A DNA stretch of 42,932 nt. Source: an uncultured Alphaproteobacteria bacterium (GTDB lineage: Bacteria; Pseudomonadota; Alphaproteobacteria; VGEJ01). Location: assembly GCA_913041535.1 (NCBI GenBank), contig CAJWJK010000016.1, positions 1 through 42,932 on the forward strand. Direction: 5' to 3'. This document shows positions 28,266 to 37,603 of this stretch, piece after piece. The translations under genes and the position numbers were made by a program. The notes beneath the pieces are model-generated. The model had not been told where the DNA came from, searched no databases, and worked only from the letters and a program-made list of their open reading frames with translations. Every line of letters begins with the position of its first letter. Position 1 is the first letter of the stretch.

Positions 28266-28553
28266 CTACGACCATGATGTCCACGGTTCGCTCAATGGCG
28301 TCGTTACAGTCGTTTCAACCAATACCCCTGCAGATTTTCGACGTTCCACTATATCCGGTCGGCTACTTAATTCTTGGGCTGCCTCCATTGATTCAAACTG
28401 CATAATTACGTGCAGTTTTGTATCATCATTCGCTTCTGTAGCAGCGAATAATATCTGCATTCCCAGTTCTTCCATTTCGGCCTTTGAACTATCGACCATA
28501 GCCTTCCAGACGCTAAACCCCCTCGTTATCGTTACCGTTCCATGCACATACAT
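28266..28553 (-). CDS. Small protein, DUF3764/ferredoxin-like-barrel type
   Basis: A 95-residue protein. It starts M-Y-V-H-G-T-V-T-I-T-R-G-F-S-V-W-K and has a beta-alpha-beta-beta-alpha pattern (I-L-F-A-A-T-E..., L-H-V-I-M-Q-F-E-S-M-E-A-A) resembling the DUF3764/ABM barrel class. No catalytic motif seen. GGGAG precedes the ATG. It lies between the M23 gene and the second cyclase on the same strand; possible operon. Function unknown. Confidence 0.7.
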   Translation of the reverse strand: MYVHGTVTITRGFSVWKAMVDSSKAEMEELGMQILFAATEANDDTKLHVIMQFESMEAAQELSSRPDIVERRKSAGVLVETTVTTPLSEPWTSWS

Positions 28554-28635
28554 TACATTACTCCCTATGATTAAATAGAATTTCCGTTATTTGCATTGAT
28601 AATTCACGCAATCATCGATTTTCAAGACTTAATAT

Positions 28636-29589
28636 TCAACGGAGCGATTTTTTTGTCTTATCAACAAATCCTTGAAGATCATCTAATTCATTAACACCAA
28701 CGGTGCTGAGATCCACACTGCAGCGGAGATTGGCTGTCTCAAATTTAATTGTGTTTGACTCCTGACCATCCAAAATAACTTCAAATACACGGACTGTTTC
28801 TCTAATTCCCTTAACCTGTACTGGCTCCACTTCTACACACGAAATGTCCTCAGAAACTTGGCAATACGTATCAAATGATAACAATATGGAGCCCGGCCTG
28901 GAGATACTTTCAAGCCTCGAAGCTAAGTTCACCTGTCCACCGATCACTGTATAATCCAAACGATTTTCACTGCCAAAATTTCCAACGGTACAGTAACCTG
29001 TATTTATCCCAACTCTCATCTCTAACGGCTGTCTTAATCCAAAGTTTTTTGCCCATTCACTCTCTAAATCCTGCATTCTTTTTTGCATAGCAATAGCCAT
29101 TTTTACACACTGAACCGCATCCTTCTGAACTCCCAATGTTTCCGGGTCTCCAAAGAATATGACAATGGCATCACCGACATACTTGTCAATTGTACCTCCA
29201 TATTCGAAAGCAATTTTTGACATTTCTGTCAGATAATAATTTAACATGGATGTGATTTCTTCAGATTCCAGAGAATCTGAAATACTGGTAAAGCTAACTA
29301 GATCAGAAAAAAATAGGGTTAGTTTTTTTCGTTTACTGTCTCTATTTACTTTCTGCTCACCGGAAAATATGGACTGGTACAACTGTGGCGATAGATATTT
29401 TGACAACTGCTGTGAAATTGCCTCCAGCTCGTTGGTTTTATTCAGTGCATCTTTTTGTGCATCAACTGCTATGGATTTTTGTTTTTCAAGTTCCGTCGAG
29501 AGATTTTTGCGTAGCTTGGACTCAAGACGCAACTTCCTAAGCTCAGCGTGAAGCGTTTTTGAGTCTGCGTCGTCGTTGTCGACAGCCAA
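28636..29589 (-). CDS. Class III nucleotide cyclase with N-terminal coiled coil
   Basis: A 317-residue soluble cyclase. An N-terminal charged coiled coil (about 10–62) is joined by Y-L-S-P-Q-L-Y to one cyclase domain (about 88–270). D96 (F-S-D-L) and D140 (V-G-D-A) bind metal; K136 and D212 suggest ATP; N221 and R225 (N-L-A-S-R) complete the site. Residues 270–317 are an unassigned tail. No sensory domain; the coiled coil may mediate dimerisation or partner binding. Start is TTG at 29589 (G-rich GGTGGA upstream). It is the second cyclase within 4.4 kb, on the other strand. Confidence 0.9.
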   Translation of the reverse strand: MAVDNDDADSKTLHAELRKLRLESKLRKNLSTELEKQKSIAVDAQKDALNKTNELEAISQQLSKYLSPQLYQSIFSGEQKVNRDSKRKKLTLFFSDLVSFTSISDSLESEEITSMLNYYLTEMSKIAFEYGGTIDKYVGDAIVIFFGDPETLGVQKDAVQCVKMAIAMQKRMQDLESEWAKNFGLRQPLEMRVGINTGYCTVGNFGSENRLDYTVIGGQVNLASRLESISRPGSILLSFDTYCQVSEDISCVEVEPVQVKGIRETVRVFEVILDGQESNTIKFETANLRCSVDLSTVGVNELDDLQGFVDKTKKSLR

Positions 29590-29746
29590 TTAATCCACCC
29601 CAGAAGAAAATGCTGACACTAGCAGAGATTCCAACGAAATTAGATACCGAGTATATGGCCAGTGTAAGGATACACGTAGATCGTGGTAATACCAGAGATC
29701 GTCAGTGGCAAAACAACATAAAACCATTGTGTCTGCCTTTGAAAAG

Positions 29747-29838
29747 TGGCGGAGAGAGAGGGATTCGAACCCTCGAAACGGTGTTAACCGTTTAACGGTT
29801 TAGCAAACCGCCGCCTTCGACCACTCGGCCATCTCTCC
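29747..29838 (-). tRNA. tRNA-Ser (anticodon GCU)
   Basis: A 92-base cloverleaf read on the minus strand. Acceptor GGAGAGA (29838–29832) pairs with TCTCTCC (29757–29751); the discriminator is G (29750), and CCA is encoded (29749–29747). Anticodon GCT is at 29804–29802 in the loop TTGCTAA. T-stem GAGGG/CCCTC carries GTTCGAATC. A long variable arm (GTTAAACGGTTAAC-type) identifies a class II tRNA; the anticodon reads AGC/AGU serine codons. Confidence 0.95.
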
Positions 29839-29958
29839 ACGTTCTCAACGAGTTAGGCTTCACATCCGAAAATCTCTACTACCTATCCGGGGAATAGTGC
29901 AAACACGAAGTCAACAATGCTAGTCGTTCGAGTTTAATTTCCGACAACACAAAATAGC

Positions 29959-30453
29959 CTAACGCAAACTATGGGCAATTTTCTCAGATACAATAGCATT
30001 CGTCATCTGAGTCAGCTCTAGTAATGTTGACTCAAATACACAGTGTGGGTGACCAGCAGCCGCATATACCTTCTGAAATCGTCCAAGGCTCTTATCGATC
30101 GTAATTGGCAATGAAGAAATGAGCCCGATAGGCGCAACTCCACCTATTGAAAACCCGGTTACTTCCTGCACAAGTTTTGCATCAGCACGACGCGGAGTAC
30201 CTCTACGCTTAAATACAACATTTAACTCGGTCTGATCACATAGTCTATCACCAGCGATCAGAGCCATGACTGCGAAATCACCAATACAGAAGACGAGAGA
30301 TTTTACAATAGAGCCAAGTTCACAATTTAGACCAGCAGCAGCATCAGATGCAGTTCTAGCACTGGACTCAAGTTCTATAATCTTTGAGTTTGATCCGGCG
30401 GATTTGAGTGCGCGACGAACACGAACAACCGGTATACGACCTAGATGCGACAA
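29959..30453 (-). CDS. YbaK/ProX-type aminoacyl-tRNA deacylase
   Basis: A 164-residue deacylase-family protein, a stand-alone version of the prolyl-tRNA synthetase editing domain. The conserved lysine is K51 (G-S-I-V-K-S-L-V-F), followed by G-G-V-A-P-I-G and A-A-G-H-P-H-C-V-F. Substrate is probably mischarged tRNA (Cys- or Ala-tRNA-Pro, or another). The start is TTG at 30453 (AGGA 9 bases upstream); no alternative ATG near the N-terminus. It is minus-strand and 120 bases from tRNA-Ser, but a functional link is inference. Confidence 0.88.
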   Translation of the reverse strand: MSHLGRIPVVRVRRALKSAGSNSKIIELESSARTASDAAAGLNCELGSIVKSLVFCIGDFAVMALIAGDRLCDQTELNVVFKRRGTPRRADAKLVQEVTGFSIGGVAPIGLISSLPITIDKSLGRFQKVYAAAGHPHCVFESTLLELTQMTNAIVSEKIAHSLR

Positions 30454-30597
30454 ACCACAATTCCTACATAATAAAAGTCACTGCTCACAAAACTATCAGA
30501 ATTAATCCAACGAAGCGCTTTCAGGCCTTTCACTACGTTTTGTTACGCTGGGCTTGCCCATAAAACACGCAGAGTTATGTTGAAACAAAGACTCTAG

Positions 30598-31296
30598 TTA
30601 CCGACTTTCATATTGGGCAGAACCAAATAGGTTTTCTAATTCGGTTTGAGAAGGAGGCCCATTTCGCCTTCGATCTGCAAGCACACTAAGGCCTCGCTTT
30701 ACAGCTGGTCGTTCCATTATGGTCGAAAACCAGCGCTCAACATTTGGATGATCACTCATAACAACTCCTTGATTCTGTGCCGAGCGAAGCCAAGGAAAAA
30801 TTGCTATGTCAGCAATGGTGTAATGTCCTGCGGCAATCCAATCTCTATCATTTAGTTGACGCTCTAACACTCCGTATAGGCGCTTGGCCTCTTTTGTGTA
30901 ACGTTCCGTTGCATAAGGAGCCTTGCCCTCAGCGTAAATTCTAAAGTGGTGTGCTTGACCAAGCATTGGACCTATTCCACCCATTTGAAACATTAACCAC
31001 TGCAGCGTCTCATACCTATCATGCTGATCTTTCGGCAGAAACTTCCCGCATTTCTCAGCAAGATAAATCAGGATCGCCCCCGATTCAAAGATAGAAATGG
31101 GTTTATCTTCTGGTCCATTTGGATCAACTAACGCTGGCATCTTATTGTTTGGGCTAATCTTGAGAAAGTCGGCTGTAAATTGGTCTCCAGCACCAATATC
31201 AACAGCAACAATATTATATGGAATGCCCATCTCCTCGAGCATGATATGGATCTTATGACCATTAGGAGTGGGCCATGTGTACAGCTCTATTGTCAT
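30598..31296 (-). CDS. yfcG: Glutathione S-transferase family protein, YfcG-like
   Basis: A 232-residue GST with an N-terminal thioredoxin-fold (T-W-P-T-P-N-G-H-K-I...; S-P-N-N-K-M-P-A-L-V; F-E-S-G-A-I-L-I-Y-L-A) and all-helical C-terminal half (Y-T-I-A-D-I-A-I-F-P-W). The T-P-N-G-H-K pattern resembles E. coli YfcG, a disulfide-reducing GST. Its ATG is 8 bases after the gatB stop with AAAGGG overlapping, so it is in the gatB operon. Symbol by similarity to YfcG, not proven orthology. Confidence 0.85.
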   Translation of the reverse strand: MTIELYTWPTPNGHKIHIMLEEMGIPYNIVAVDIGAGDQFTADFLKISPNNKMPALVDPNGPEDKPISIFESGAILIYLAEKCGKFLPKDQHDRYETLQWLMFQMGGIGPMLGQAHHFRIYAEGKAPYATERYTKEAKRLYGVLERQLNDRDWIAAGHYTIADIAIFPWLRSAQNQGVVMSDHPNVERWFSTIMERPAVKRGLSVLADRRRNGPPSQTELENLFGSAQYESR

Positions 31297-31304
31297 TTAG
31301 ATAA

Positions 31305-32750
31305 TTACCCTTTTAAAAGCCTCCCCAAAACCTCGTTCACAATCTTTGGATTCGCTTTTCCTGCACTTGCCTTCATCACTTGTCCAACAAAAAAACCAAA
31401 CAGCTTATCTTTTCCCGCCCTGTACTCCAGTACCTTATCCGCTTGATTCGCGAGTACGTCGGATACTAAAGACTCAATATCAGAAAGGTCCGTTAACTGC
31501 TGGAGTCCAAGTTCGGAAACAATCTCAAGCGGGTCCCGACCACTTGAGAACATCACCTCAAATACTTCTTTCGCACTCCGTCCAGAAATAGTGTTATCAA
31601 CAACAAGGTCAATGAGTTTTCCAAGCGAATTGGCCGAAACAGGAGAACTAGATATCTCTACATTATTCCGATTCAAATTGCCAAAAAGCTCTCCGATAAC
31701 CCAGTTTGCAGCAAGTTTGGGATCTCTGCCAGAGGCAACCATTTCGTAAAATTCTGCAGTATCCCTTTCAGCAACCAAAATCCCAGCGTCGTAGTCAGAC
31801 AAGCCAAATTCCCTGACAAACCTTTCTTTCTTTTCATCGGGCAGTTCCGGCAAACTCAAACGTATTTCCTCCACCCAATCCGGATCTAACTCCAACGGGA
31901 GCAAGTCAGGGTCAGGAAAGTATCGGTAATCATGAGCCTCTTCTTTTGTACGCATTTCGCGAGTACTGCCAGTAGCTGAATCAAACAGCCGTGTTTGCTG
32001 TTGAACTGCATTACCAGATTCAATTAACTGGATTTGTCGTCTAGCCTCGTAATCAATTGCTTGTTGGATAAAACGGATCGAATTGACATTCTTAATCTCA
32101 CATCGCACGCCATAATCCCCGCCGGGACGACGCACCGAAACATTAACGTCAGCCCGCAGAGAGCCCTCCTGCATGTTGCCGTCGCATGTCCCTAGATATC
32201 TAAGAATTGAGCGAATCTTACGAATGTATGCGCCTGCCTCTTGAGAAGATCGCATATCAGGTTCAGAGACAATTTCCATTAACGCTATGCCAGACCGATT
32301 AAGGTCCACAAACGACTGCGTTGGATGTTGATCGTGCAGGCTTTTGCCAGCATCCTGTTCGAGGTGAAGCCGAGTTATTCCAACAGTTCTAATCTCACCA
32401 TCATCAAGCAATATTTGTACACTTCCATAGCCGACAATGGGTTTTGTATATTGCGAAATCTGATACCCTTGCGGAAGATCCGGATAAAAATAATTTTTTC
32501 GGTCAAACACAGAAAATAGATTAATCTCAGCAGAAAGCCCAATACCCGTCCGTATTGCCTGCTCCACACAGTGACGATTGATGACGGGCAACATTCCGGG
32601 AGCACCAGCATCTATTAGGCTTACCTGACAGTTAGGTTCGGCTCCAAAATCAGTAGCTGCGCCCGAAAATAGTTTGGCTCTCGATTGAACCTGAGCGTGG
32701 ACCTCCAACCCAATAACCACTTCCCACGAGTCAATGCTACTATCAACCAC
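31305..32750 (-). CDS. gatB: Aspartyl/glutamyl-tRNA(Asn/Gln) amidotransferase subunit B
   Basis: A 481-residue kinase/transamidase subunit of GatCAB, which converts Glu-tRNA-Gln (and Asp-tRNA-Asn) to amidated forms. The N-terminal [13 protein letters not shown], the [10 protein letters not shown] motif and R-x-D-V-N-V-S-V-R signature are clear; the C-terminal YqeY-like domain is present. Starts at GTG 32750, AGAGGA upstream. gatA and gatC are not in the window, so the operon is unlike a standard gatCAB. GST follows after 8 bases. Confidence 0.96.
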   Translation of the reverse strand: MVDSSIDSWEVVIGLEVHAQVQSRAKLFSGAATDFGAEPNCQVSLIDAGAPGMLPVINRHCVEQAIRTGIGLSAEINLFSVFDRKNYFYPDLPQGYQISQYTKPIVGYGSVQILLDDGEIRTVGITRLHLEQDAGKSLHDQHPTQSFVDLNRSGIALMEIVSEPDMRSSQEAGAYIRKIRSILRYLGTCDGNMQEGSLRADVNVSVRRPGGDYGVRCEIKNVNSIRFIQQAIDYEARRQIQLIESGNAVQQQTRLFDSATGSTREMRTKEEAHDYRYFPDPDLLPLELDPDWVEEIRLSLPELPDEKKERFVREFGLSDYDAGILVAERDTAEFYEMVASGRDPKLAANWVIGELFGNLNRNNVEISSSPVSANSLGKLIDLVVDNTISGRSAKEVFEVMFSSGRDPLEIVSELGLQQLTDLSDIESLVSDVLANQADKVLEYRAGKDKLFGFFVGQVMKASAGKANPKIVNEVLGRLLKG

Positions 32751-32891
32751 AACAAATCCTCTATTTACTCACTAGATGTCGGCGTAACAGCGAAATCGCC
32801 CCAGCGTCCAAAACAATACGAACCAATACCCCTTTAGTAAATGTCAACAAGGTATCTCGTGCAGTGACCACAAACCAACTAAGATCAAATC

Positions 32892-35552
32892 TTAAACAGC
32901 GCTATGAATACGACCAAGCGCCGATTCCAGTTTCTCTCGTATTTGTTTTGCCTCTGCATAACGTTGACGTTGCTGCTCCACAACATTCTGTGGCGCACGT
33001 GCGAGAAATTCCCCATTTTCAAGTTTTCGACCGAGATCCCTGATTTCATCATCTTTCTTTTCAATCTCGCGTTTAAGCCGAATCTGTTCTTCCCGGACAT
33101 CAACAAGATCTGCAAGCGGCATGGTCACAGTGACTTCATCAAGGACCAAATGAATAGCCCCAGAAGCAGGAGCCGACCGGTTCAGTTGAATCTCCCCGAC
33201 ACGAGCCAAAGTCTTGATTCTTGTTTCATGCGTACGCACCCATAAAACAGTTGAATCATTCGCCCCTTCTACATAGATAGCCGGTATAACTGCGTTTGAC
33301 GGCACGCGCACTTCGCTTCGCACCGATCGAATTTGGCTAACCAACTCAACGACCCAATTGATCTCTTTCTCGGCTTCAACATCTAACATATAGTTTTGTG
33401 ATTCTGGCCATTTCGCACGGATCAGCATGCCTTCACCAGTGGTTGAAAAATCTTCCCACAGTTTTTCAGTTATAAAAGGCATTATTGGATGTAGTAACCT
33501 AAGAATTATATTTACCATCCACCCACAAACAGCTTGGGTTTCCTGCTTTGATGGGCCATCAGGTCCTTGAATTACAGGCTTACTAAGCTCAATATACCAA
33601 TCACAGAAAGTCCCCCAGACAAAGTGATAGAGCAACTCAGCTGCGTCGTTAAAACGGTAGGCGTTTATGGCTGAATCAACATCATTAATGGTGCGAAACG
33701 TAGCACTAACCATCCATCTGTTTACGGTTTCATCACATGCACGTAATTCTTCATCGCCTAGCCAACGACAATCATTCATTTTACAAAAGCGTGCTGCATT
33801 CCAAAGCTTAGTTGCGAAATTACGATAACCTTCCACACGACTTGGTGAAAGTTTGATGTCGCGACCCGGTGCTGCCATTGCACATAGAGTGAACCGCAGA
33901 GCATCAGCGCCGTATTTATCAATCATCTCTATTGGATCAATTACGTTTCCCTTGGATTTGGACATCTTCTGGCCTCTAGAGTCGCGCACCAAAGCATGAA
34001 CATAAACAGTATGAAATGGCACCTGACCCATAAAATGTATGCCAGACATAATCATCCGAGCGACCCAAAAGAAGATGATATCAAATCCAGTTACCAACAC
34101 ATCTGTAGGATAATATTTTTTCAAATCACCTGAGTGTTCGGGCCAACCAAGCGTCGAAAATGGCCAAAGTTGGCTAGAAAACCAAGTATCCAAAACGTCG
34201 TCATCTTGAATCAATTCAGTTGCACTGCCGTAATGCACCTCAGCAGCATGTTTGGCCTCTGCCTCCGTCATCTCCACAAAAACTTTTTTATCCGGCCCAT
34301 ACCAAGCTGGAATCCTATGTCCCCACCAAAGTTGACGTGAAATGCACCAAGGTTGAATGTTACGCATCCATTCAAAATATGTGTTCTGCCACTGTCTCGG
34401 CACGAACACTACATCACCATTCTCTACCGCCTCGATTGCGGGCTTCGCTAGAGTACTTGCATCAACGTACCATTGATCCGTCAACCACGGTTCGATAATT
34501 ACCCCCGAACGATCCCCAAACGGTAAGGTATGAGCGATCTCCTCCACCCCTTCAACCAGACCGAGCTCTTCAAGGTCGGATAATACTGCCTTACGCGCTT
34601 CGAAGCGTTCTAGACCCCGATAAACTTCAGGAACATGATCCACATCAGCAACATGGGCGTGCATATCAAATATGTTTACAATATCCAGGCCGTGCCTCTT
34701 ACCGACTTCAAAGTCGTTAAAATCATGGCCTGGAGTAATCTTCACGGCCCCCGATCCGTATTCAGGGTCAGCATGCTCATCACCAATAATTGGAATTTGT
34801 CTGCCTACCAAAGGCAACTCGGCAAACTTACCTATCAGCCTGTGATACCTCGTATCATCTGGATGAACAGCAATAGCAGAGTCCCCCAACATGGTTTCAG
34901 GTCGGGTCGTCATGACAACTATAGATGTCCCTTTGTCACCAGCGACTGGATAACTAATATGCCAAGCGTTACCGTTGACTTCCCTATTTTCGACCTCAAG
35001 ATCAGAAATCGCCGTTAGCAGTTTGGGATCCCAATTTACCAGCCTTTTATCCTTGTAGATTAATCCTTCCTTATAAAGCTCGACAAAAACTTTGGTGACG
35101 GCCTTGCTCAACCCCTCATCCATGGTAAATCGCTCTCGCGACCAATCACATGTGGCACCAAGCCGCTGCAGTTGCCGCAAAATGTTCCCACCAGATTCCG
35201 ATTTCCATTCCCATACCCTTTCGATGAACGACTCGCGGCCCATTTCCCTCCGATTAAGTCCTATTTCATCGAGCTGGCGTTCGACAACCATTTGGGTGGC
35301 AATTCCAGCGTGATCCGTACCGGGCTGCCAGAGGGTATCATGGCCACTCATACGCGCACGGCGAACCAAAATATCCTGCAGAGTGTTGTTTAAGGCATGA
35401 CCCATATGCAGGCTACCTGTCACATTCGGAGGAGGAATAACAATACTGTAAGTGTCAGCACCATCTGACAGACCACAGCGAAAAGAATCAGAGTCCTCCC
35501 AAAGGCCGTAAATAACAGCCTCAAACTTTGATGGTTGGTAAACTTTATCCAA
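32892..35552 (-). CDS. valS: Valyl-tRNA synthetase
   Basis: An 886-residue class Ia synthetase. Signature 1 is P-N-V-T-G-S-L-H-M-G-H (42–52); signature 2 is K-M-S-K-S (529–533). The CP1 editing region lies about 190–330, with T-T-R-P-E-T (215–220) for proofreading. The C-terminal coiled coil (about 815–886) is typical of ValRS. Start TTG at 35552; the longer alternatives are not seen, and an ATG-based start would cut the conserved Y-Q-P-S-K-F segment. It is followed by gatB after 141 bases. Confidence 0.96.
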   Translation of the reverse strand: MDKVYQPSKFEAVIYGLWEDSDSFRCGLSDGADTYSIVIPPPNVTGSLHMGHALNNTLQDILVRRARMSGHDTLWQPGTDHAGIATQMVVERQLDEIGLNRREMGRESFIERVWEWKSESGGNILRQLQRLGATCDWSRERFTMDEGLSKAVTKVFVELYKEGLIYKDKRLVNWDPKLLTAISDLEVENREVNGNAWHISYPVAGDKGTSIVVMTTRPETMLGDSAIAVHPDDTRYHRLIGKFAELPLVGRQIPIIGDEHADPEYGSGAVKITPGHDFNDFEVGKRHGLDIVNIFDMHAHVADVDHVPEVYRGLERFEARKAVLSDLEELGLVEGVEEIAHTLPFGDRSGVIIEPWLTDQWYVDASTLAKPAIEAVENGDVVFVPRQWQNTYFEWMRNIQPWCISRQLWWGHRIPAWYGPDKKVFVEMTEAEAKHAAEVHYGSATELIQDDDVLDTWFSSQLWPFSTLGWPEHSGDLKKYYPTDVLVTGFDIIFFWVARMIMSGIHFMGQVPFHTVYVHALVRDSRGQKMSKSKGNVIDPIEMIDKYGADALRFTLCAMAAPGRDIKLSPSRVEGYRNFATKLWNAARFCKMNDCRWLGDEELRACDETVNRWMVSATFRTINDVDSAINAYRFNDAAELLYHFVWGTFCDWYIELSKPVIQGPDGPSKQETQAVCGWMVNIILRLLHPIMPFITEKLWEDFSTTGEGMLIRAKWPESQNYMLDVEAEKEINWVVELVSQIRSVRSEVRVPSNAVIPAIYVEGANDSTVLWVRTHETRIKTLARVGEIQLNRSAPASGAIHLVLDEVTVTMPLADLVDVREEQIRLKREIEKKDDEIRDLGRKLENGEFLARAPQNVVEQQRQRYAEAKQIREKLESALGRIHSAV

Positions 35553-35587
35553 GATGATGCTCAGAATGCGAGGTGCGACGACATAAC

Positions 35588-36043
35588 CTAGGGCTTGTCG
35601 GATTCATCATACGATAATCGCCGCGCAATCTCACGCGACGCAATTCGTTCCATTATGTCTGATAGATGATCATCCAACCACCGTTGGACCATGGGACGGA
35701 CCATTTCCTCTGCCACGCTATCAAGGGAACCTCTATGAATTCCGCCAAATATTTTAGACGCGTTCTCATCAGCAAGGGAATTAGCCAACACATCTAATTC
35801 CAACATTTCGTCCTCAAAAACATCGTCCTCAAAAACATCCTCCTCAAGCACCTCTTCACTTTCGAATCCCTTTCCCTTATCACCAGACAACACAGTGGAT
35901 GAAGAAAGCTCATCGCGAACACCCTGCGAGCGTGGAACAGAATCGACGTTATTGTTAGTACTTTCCTGTTCAGAAATGACCCGACGTATCGATGATAATA
36001 TGTCCTCTATTGATGGTTCATGCTGTGATCGTAAATCACTCAT
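35588..36043 (-). CDS. popZ: PopZ / DUF2497 polar-organising protein
   Basis: A 151-residue, very acidic protein. N-terminal E-P-S-I-E-D-I-L-S-S-I-R-R-V-I-S-E (10–26) and C-terminal V-A-E-E-M-V-R-P-M-V-Q-R-W-L-D-D-H-L (helical, last ~45 residues) are the two conserved PopZ regions; the middle is a low-complexity linker rich in Asp/Glu/Val/Phe. PopZ polymerises at cell poles and anchors ParB in alphaproteobacteria. I chose ATG 36043 (AAAGG upstream), as a frame start 26 residues earlier lacks family match. valS lies 35 bases downstream. Confidence 0.9.
   Translation of the reverse strand: MSDLRSQHEPSIEDILSSIRRVISEQESTNNNVDSVPRSQGVRDELSSSTVLSGDKGKGFESEEVLEEDVFEDDVFEDEMLELDVLANSLADENASKIFGGIHRGSLDSVAEEMVRPMVQRWLDDHLSDIMERIASREIARRLSYDESDKP
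35811..35855. repeat. 15-bp tandem repeat in the popZ linker
   Basis: Two 15-bp units (35811–35825 and 35826–35840) differ only in the last base; a third degenerate unit follows to 35855. On the minus strand they encode the pentapeptide repeat E-D-V-F-E / D-D-V-F-E. In-frame slippage can lengthen or shorten the disordered acidic linker. Confidence 0.85.
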
Positions 36044-36177
36044 GTCCAAACCTTTCACTAAAACTCCACCAGTTACACTGCAGCGCATACTTAAAAAATT
36101 TTCTTTAACCCCCAATATCATTGGTAAAAATTCTTTAACTTACCTCTCCCAAATCCCCCAATCATCTTGAACAGTGG

Positions 36178-37590
36178 TCAGTCAGTATCGCTACCCCACC
36201 AACGTGCACTGACACCTTCATAATTTACTTCCGGGTCGTAGATCTCGCTGTTAAACCTTAGATGCTCTGGACTCAATCGCCCTGTGCCAGAACGCAACTC
36301 GTAGATTGCAACATATTCGTCTCGCTCCGCTTCCACTACAGTAACGCGGGCATCCAGTAACTCCTGTTCAGCGTCTAGAACGTCAAGAGTACTTCTGAGC
36401 CCGACGTCATACTCCTTTTTTACTTCTTCCAGAGCTAGTCGTGCAGCAGAGACCTGATCATTGGCCGCTCGTATGCTATCTCGAGCAGTGATAAGGCGGT
36501 GCCATGCCTGTGTAAGTTCCTCCCTCACACTATCCTCTGTTTGCTGGATTTCCATCTGCCGTTGTGTATTGGTATGACGCCTTTGGCGTATACTGGAATA
36601 CACGGAACCGGCCTGGTAAATCGGAATCCGAACTTGAGCCATTATTTCTGCGGTATTTGTAGAGGAGCCTGCAACAAAGGAATCCTCCACCCTACTTAGT
36701 GAGCCATCAAGAGAGAGCTTCGGCAACAGCTCTCCCTTCAATACGCCAATAGCATGTTTGGAGGCCCGTTCAATATAACGAGCTGCGATCAGAGAGGGGT
36801 TTTCATCCTTTGCAATGGAAACCGCTGTTTCAATATCCTTAGGAACATCGCGGATTCTCGGAACTCTTGATAGCTTATTTGGGAAATGACCAACCACACG
36901 GCGAAAGTTTGCACGGCTCGTCGCTAGCCTTCCTGTTATCGCTATACGGTCCGAAACACCCCTAGATAACCTTGCCTCAGCCTGCGCAACATCTGCTCTT
37001 GTAACCTCGCCTACCTCAAACCGATCACGGACTGCCCCTAGTTGGTGTTGTAGTACCCTTTCATTACCATGAGCGAGTTTCAAAACGGCCTGATCCCTCA
37101 ATACATCCATATACGCTATAACCGCACTCAACAAAACTTCCTGTTCAAGCGAGCGTAGTTGTTCCCGAGCAGCCAATATTCGAAATTCAGCTTCAAGCCT
37201 TGCTGCAGTCGTGCTGCCTCCTCTATATAGAGGTTGACTGACAACTAGCTGCATAGTTAATGGGGTTAGCGTCGTGGTGCCTGTTGTGCCTAGAGCGCTA
37301 CCAGAATTATTATCCCGCCTCCGACCATACGATGAATCAATCTGAGCAGTGGGACGCCACCCTGATAATGCCTGGGGCACCTGCTCATCAACAGCGCGAA
37401 GTGCCGCACGTTCTGCCCTCAATATGGGATTGTTTTGGTACGCACTTTCCATAGCATCCTGAAGAGTCTCGGCGGAAACTGATTCGGACGTAAGAATGGC
37501 AACAATTGCGATGCCAATAATATTCACCGACCACCATAACCGATATTTTCTAGAGAGGATGCGAAGGGCCGTGCGATTACTTATTTCCAT
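36178..37590 (-). CDS. tolC: TolC-family outer-membrane channel protein
   Basis: A 470-residue outer-membrane efflux channel; E. coli TolC is 493 before processing. Signal peptide about 1–40 ends near S-V-S-A. Two similar OEP halves (about 45–235 and 260–450) carry the usual long helices, S-Q-P-L-Y-R-G-G and V-R-I-P-I-Y-Q-A-G. ATG 37590 is preferred; an upstream M at 37659 would overlap the pcm-like gene by over 50 bases. It probably serves the RND pump and/or type I secretion. It follows the Pcm-like gene by 13 bases (same strand). Confidence 0.92.
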   Translation of the reverse strand: MEISNRTALRILSRKYRLWWSVNIIGIAIVAILTSESVSAETLQDAMESAYQNNPILRAERAALRAVDEQVPQALSGWRPTAQIDSSYGRRRDNNSGSALGTTGTTTLTPLTMQLVVSQPLYRGGSTTAARLEAEFRILAAREQLRSLEQEVLLSAVIAYMDVLRDQAVLKLAHGNERVLQHQLGAVRDRFEVGEVTRADVAQAEARLSRGVSDRIAITGRLATSRANFRRVVGHFPNKLSRVPRIRDVPKDIETAVSIAKDENPSLIAARYIERASKHAIGVLKGELLPKLSLDGSLSRVEDSFVAGSSTNTAEIMAQVRIPIYQAGSVYSSIRQRRHTNTQRQMEIQQTEDSVREELTQAWHRLITARDSIRAANDQVSAARLALEEVKKEYDVGLRSTLDVLDAEQELLDARVTVVEAERDEYVAIYELRSGTGRLSPEHLRFNSEIYDPEVNYEGVSARWWGSDTD

Positions 37591-37603
37591 ATATAATTCG
37601 ATC

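Noticed and set aside
29747-29838. tRNA-Leu instead of tRNA-Ser
   Set aside because: The long variable arm fits both, but the anticodon is GCU, which reads serine codons.
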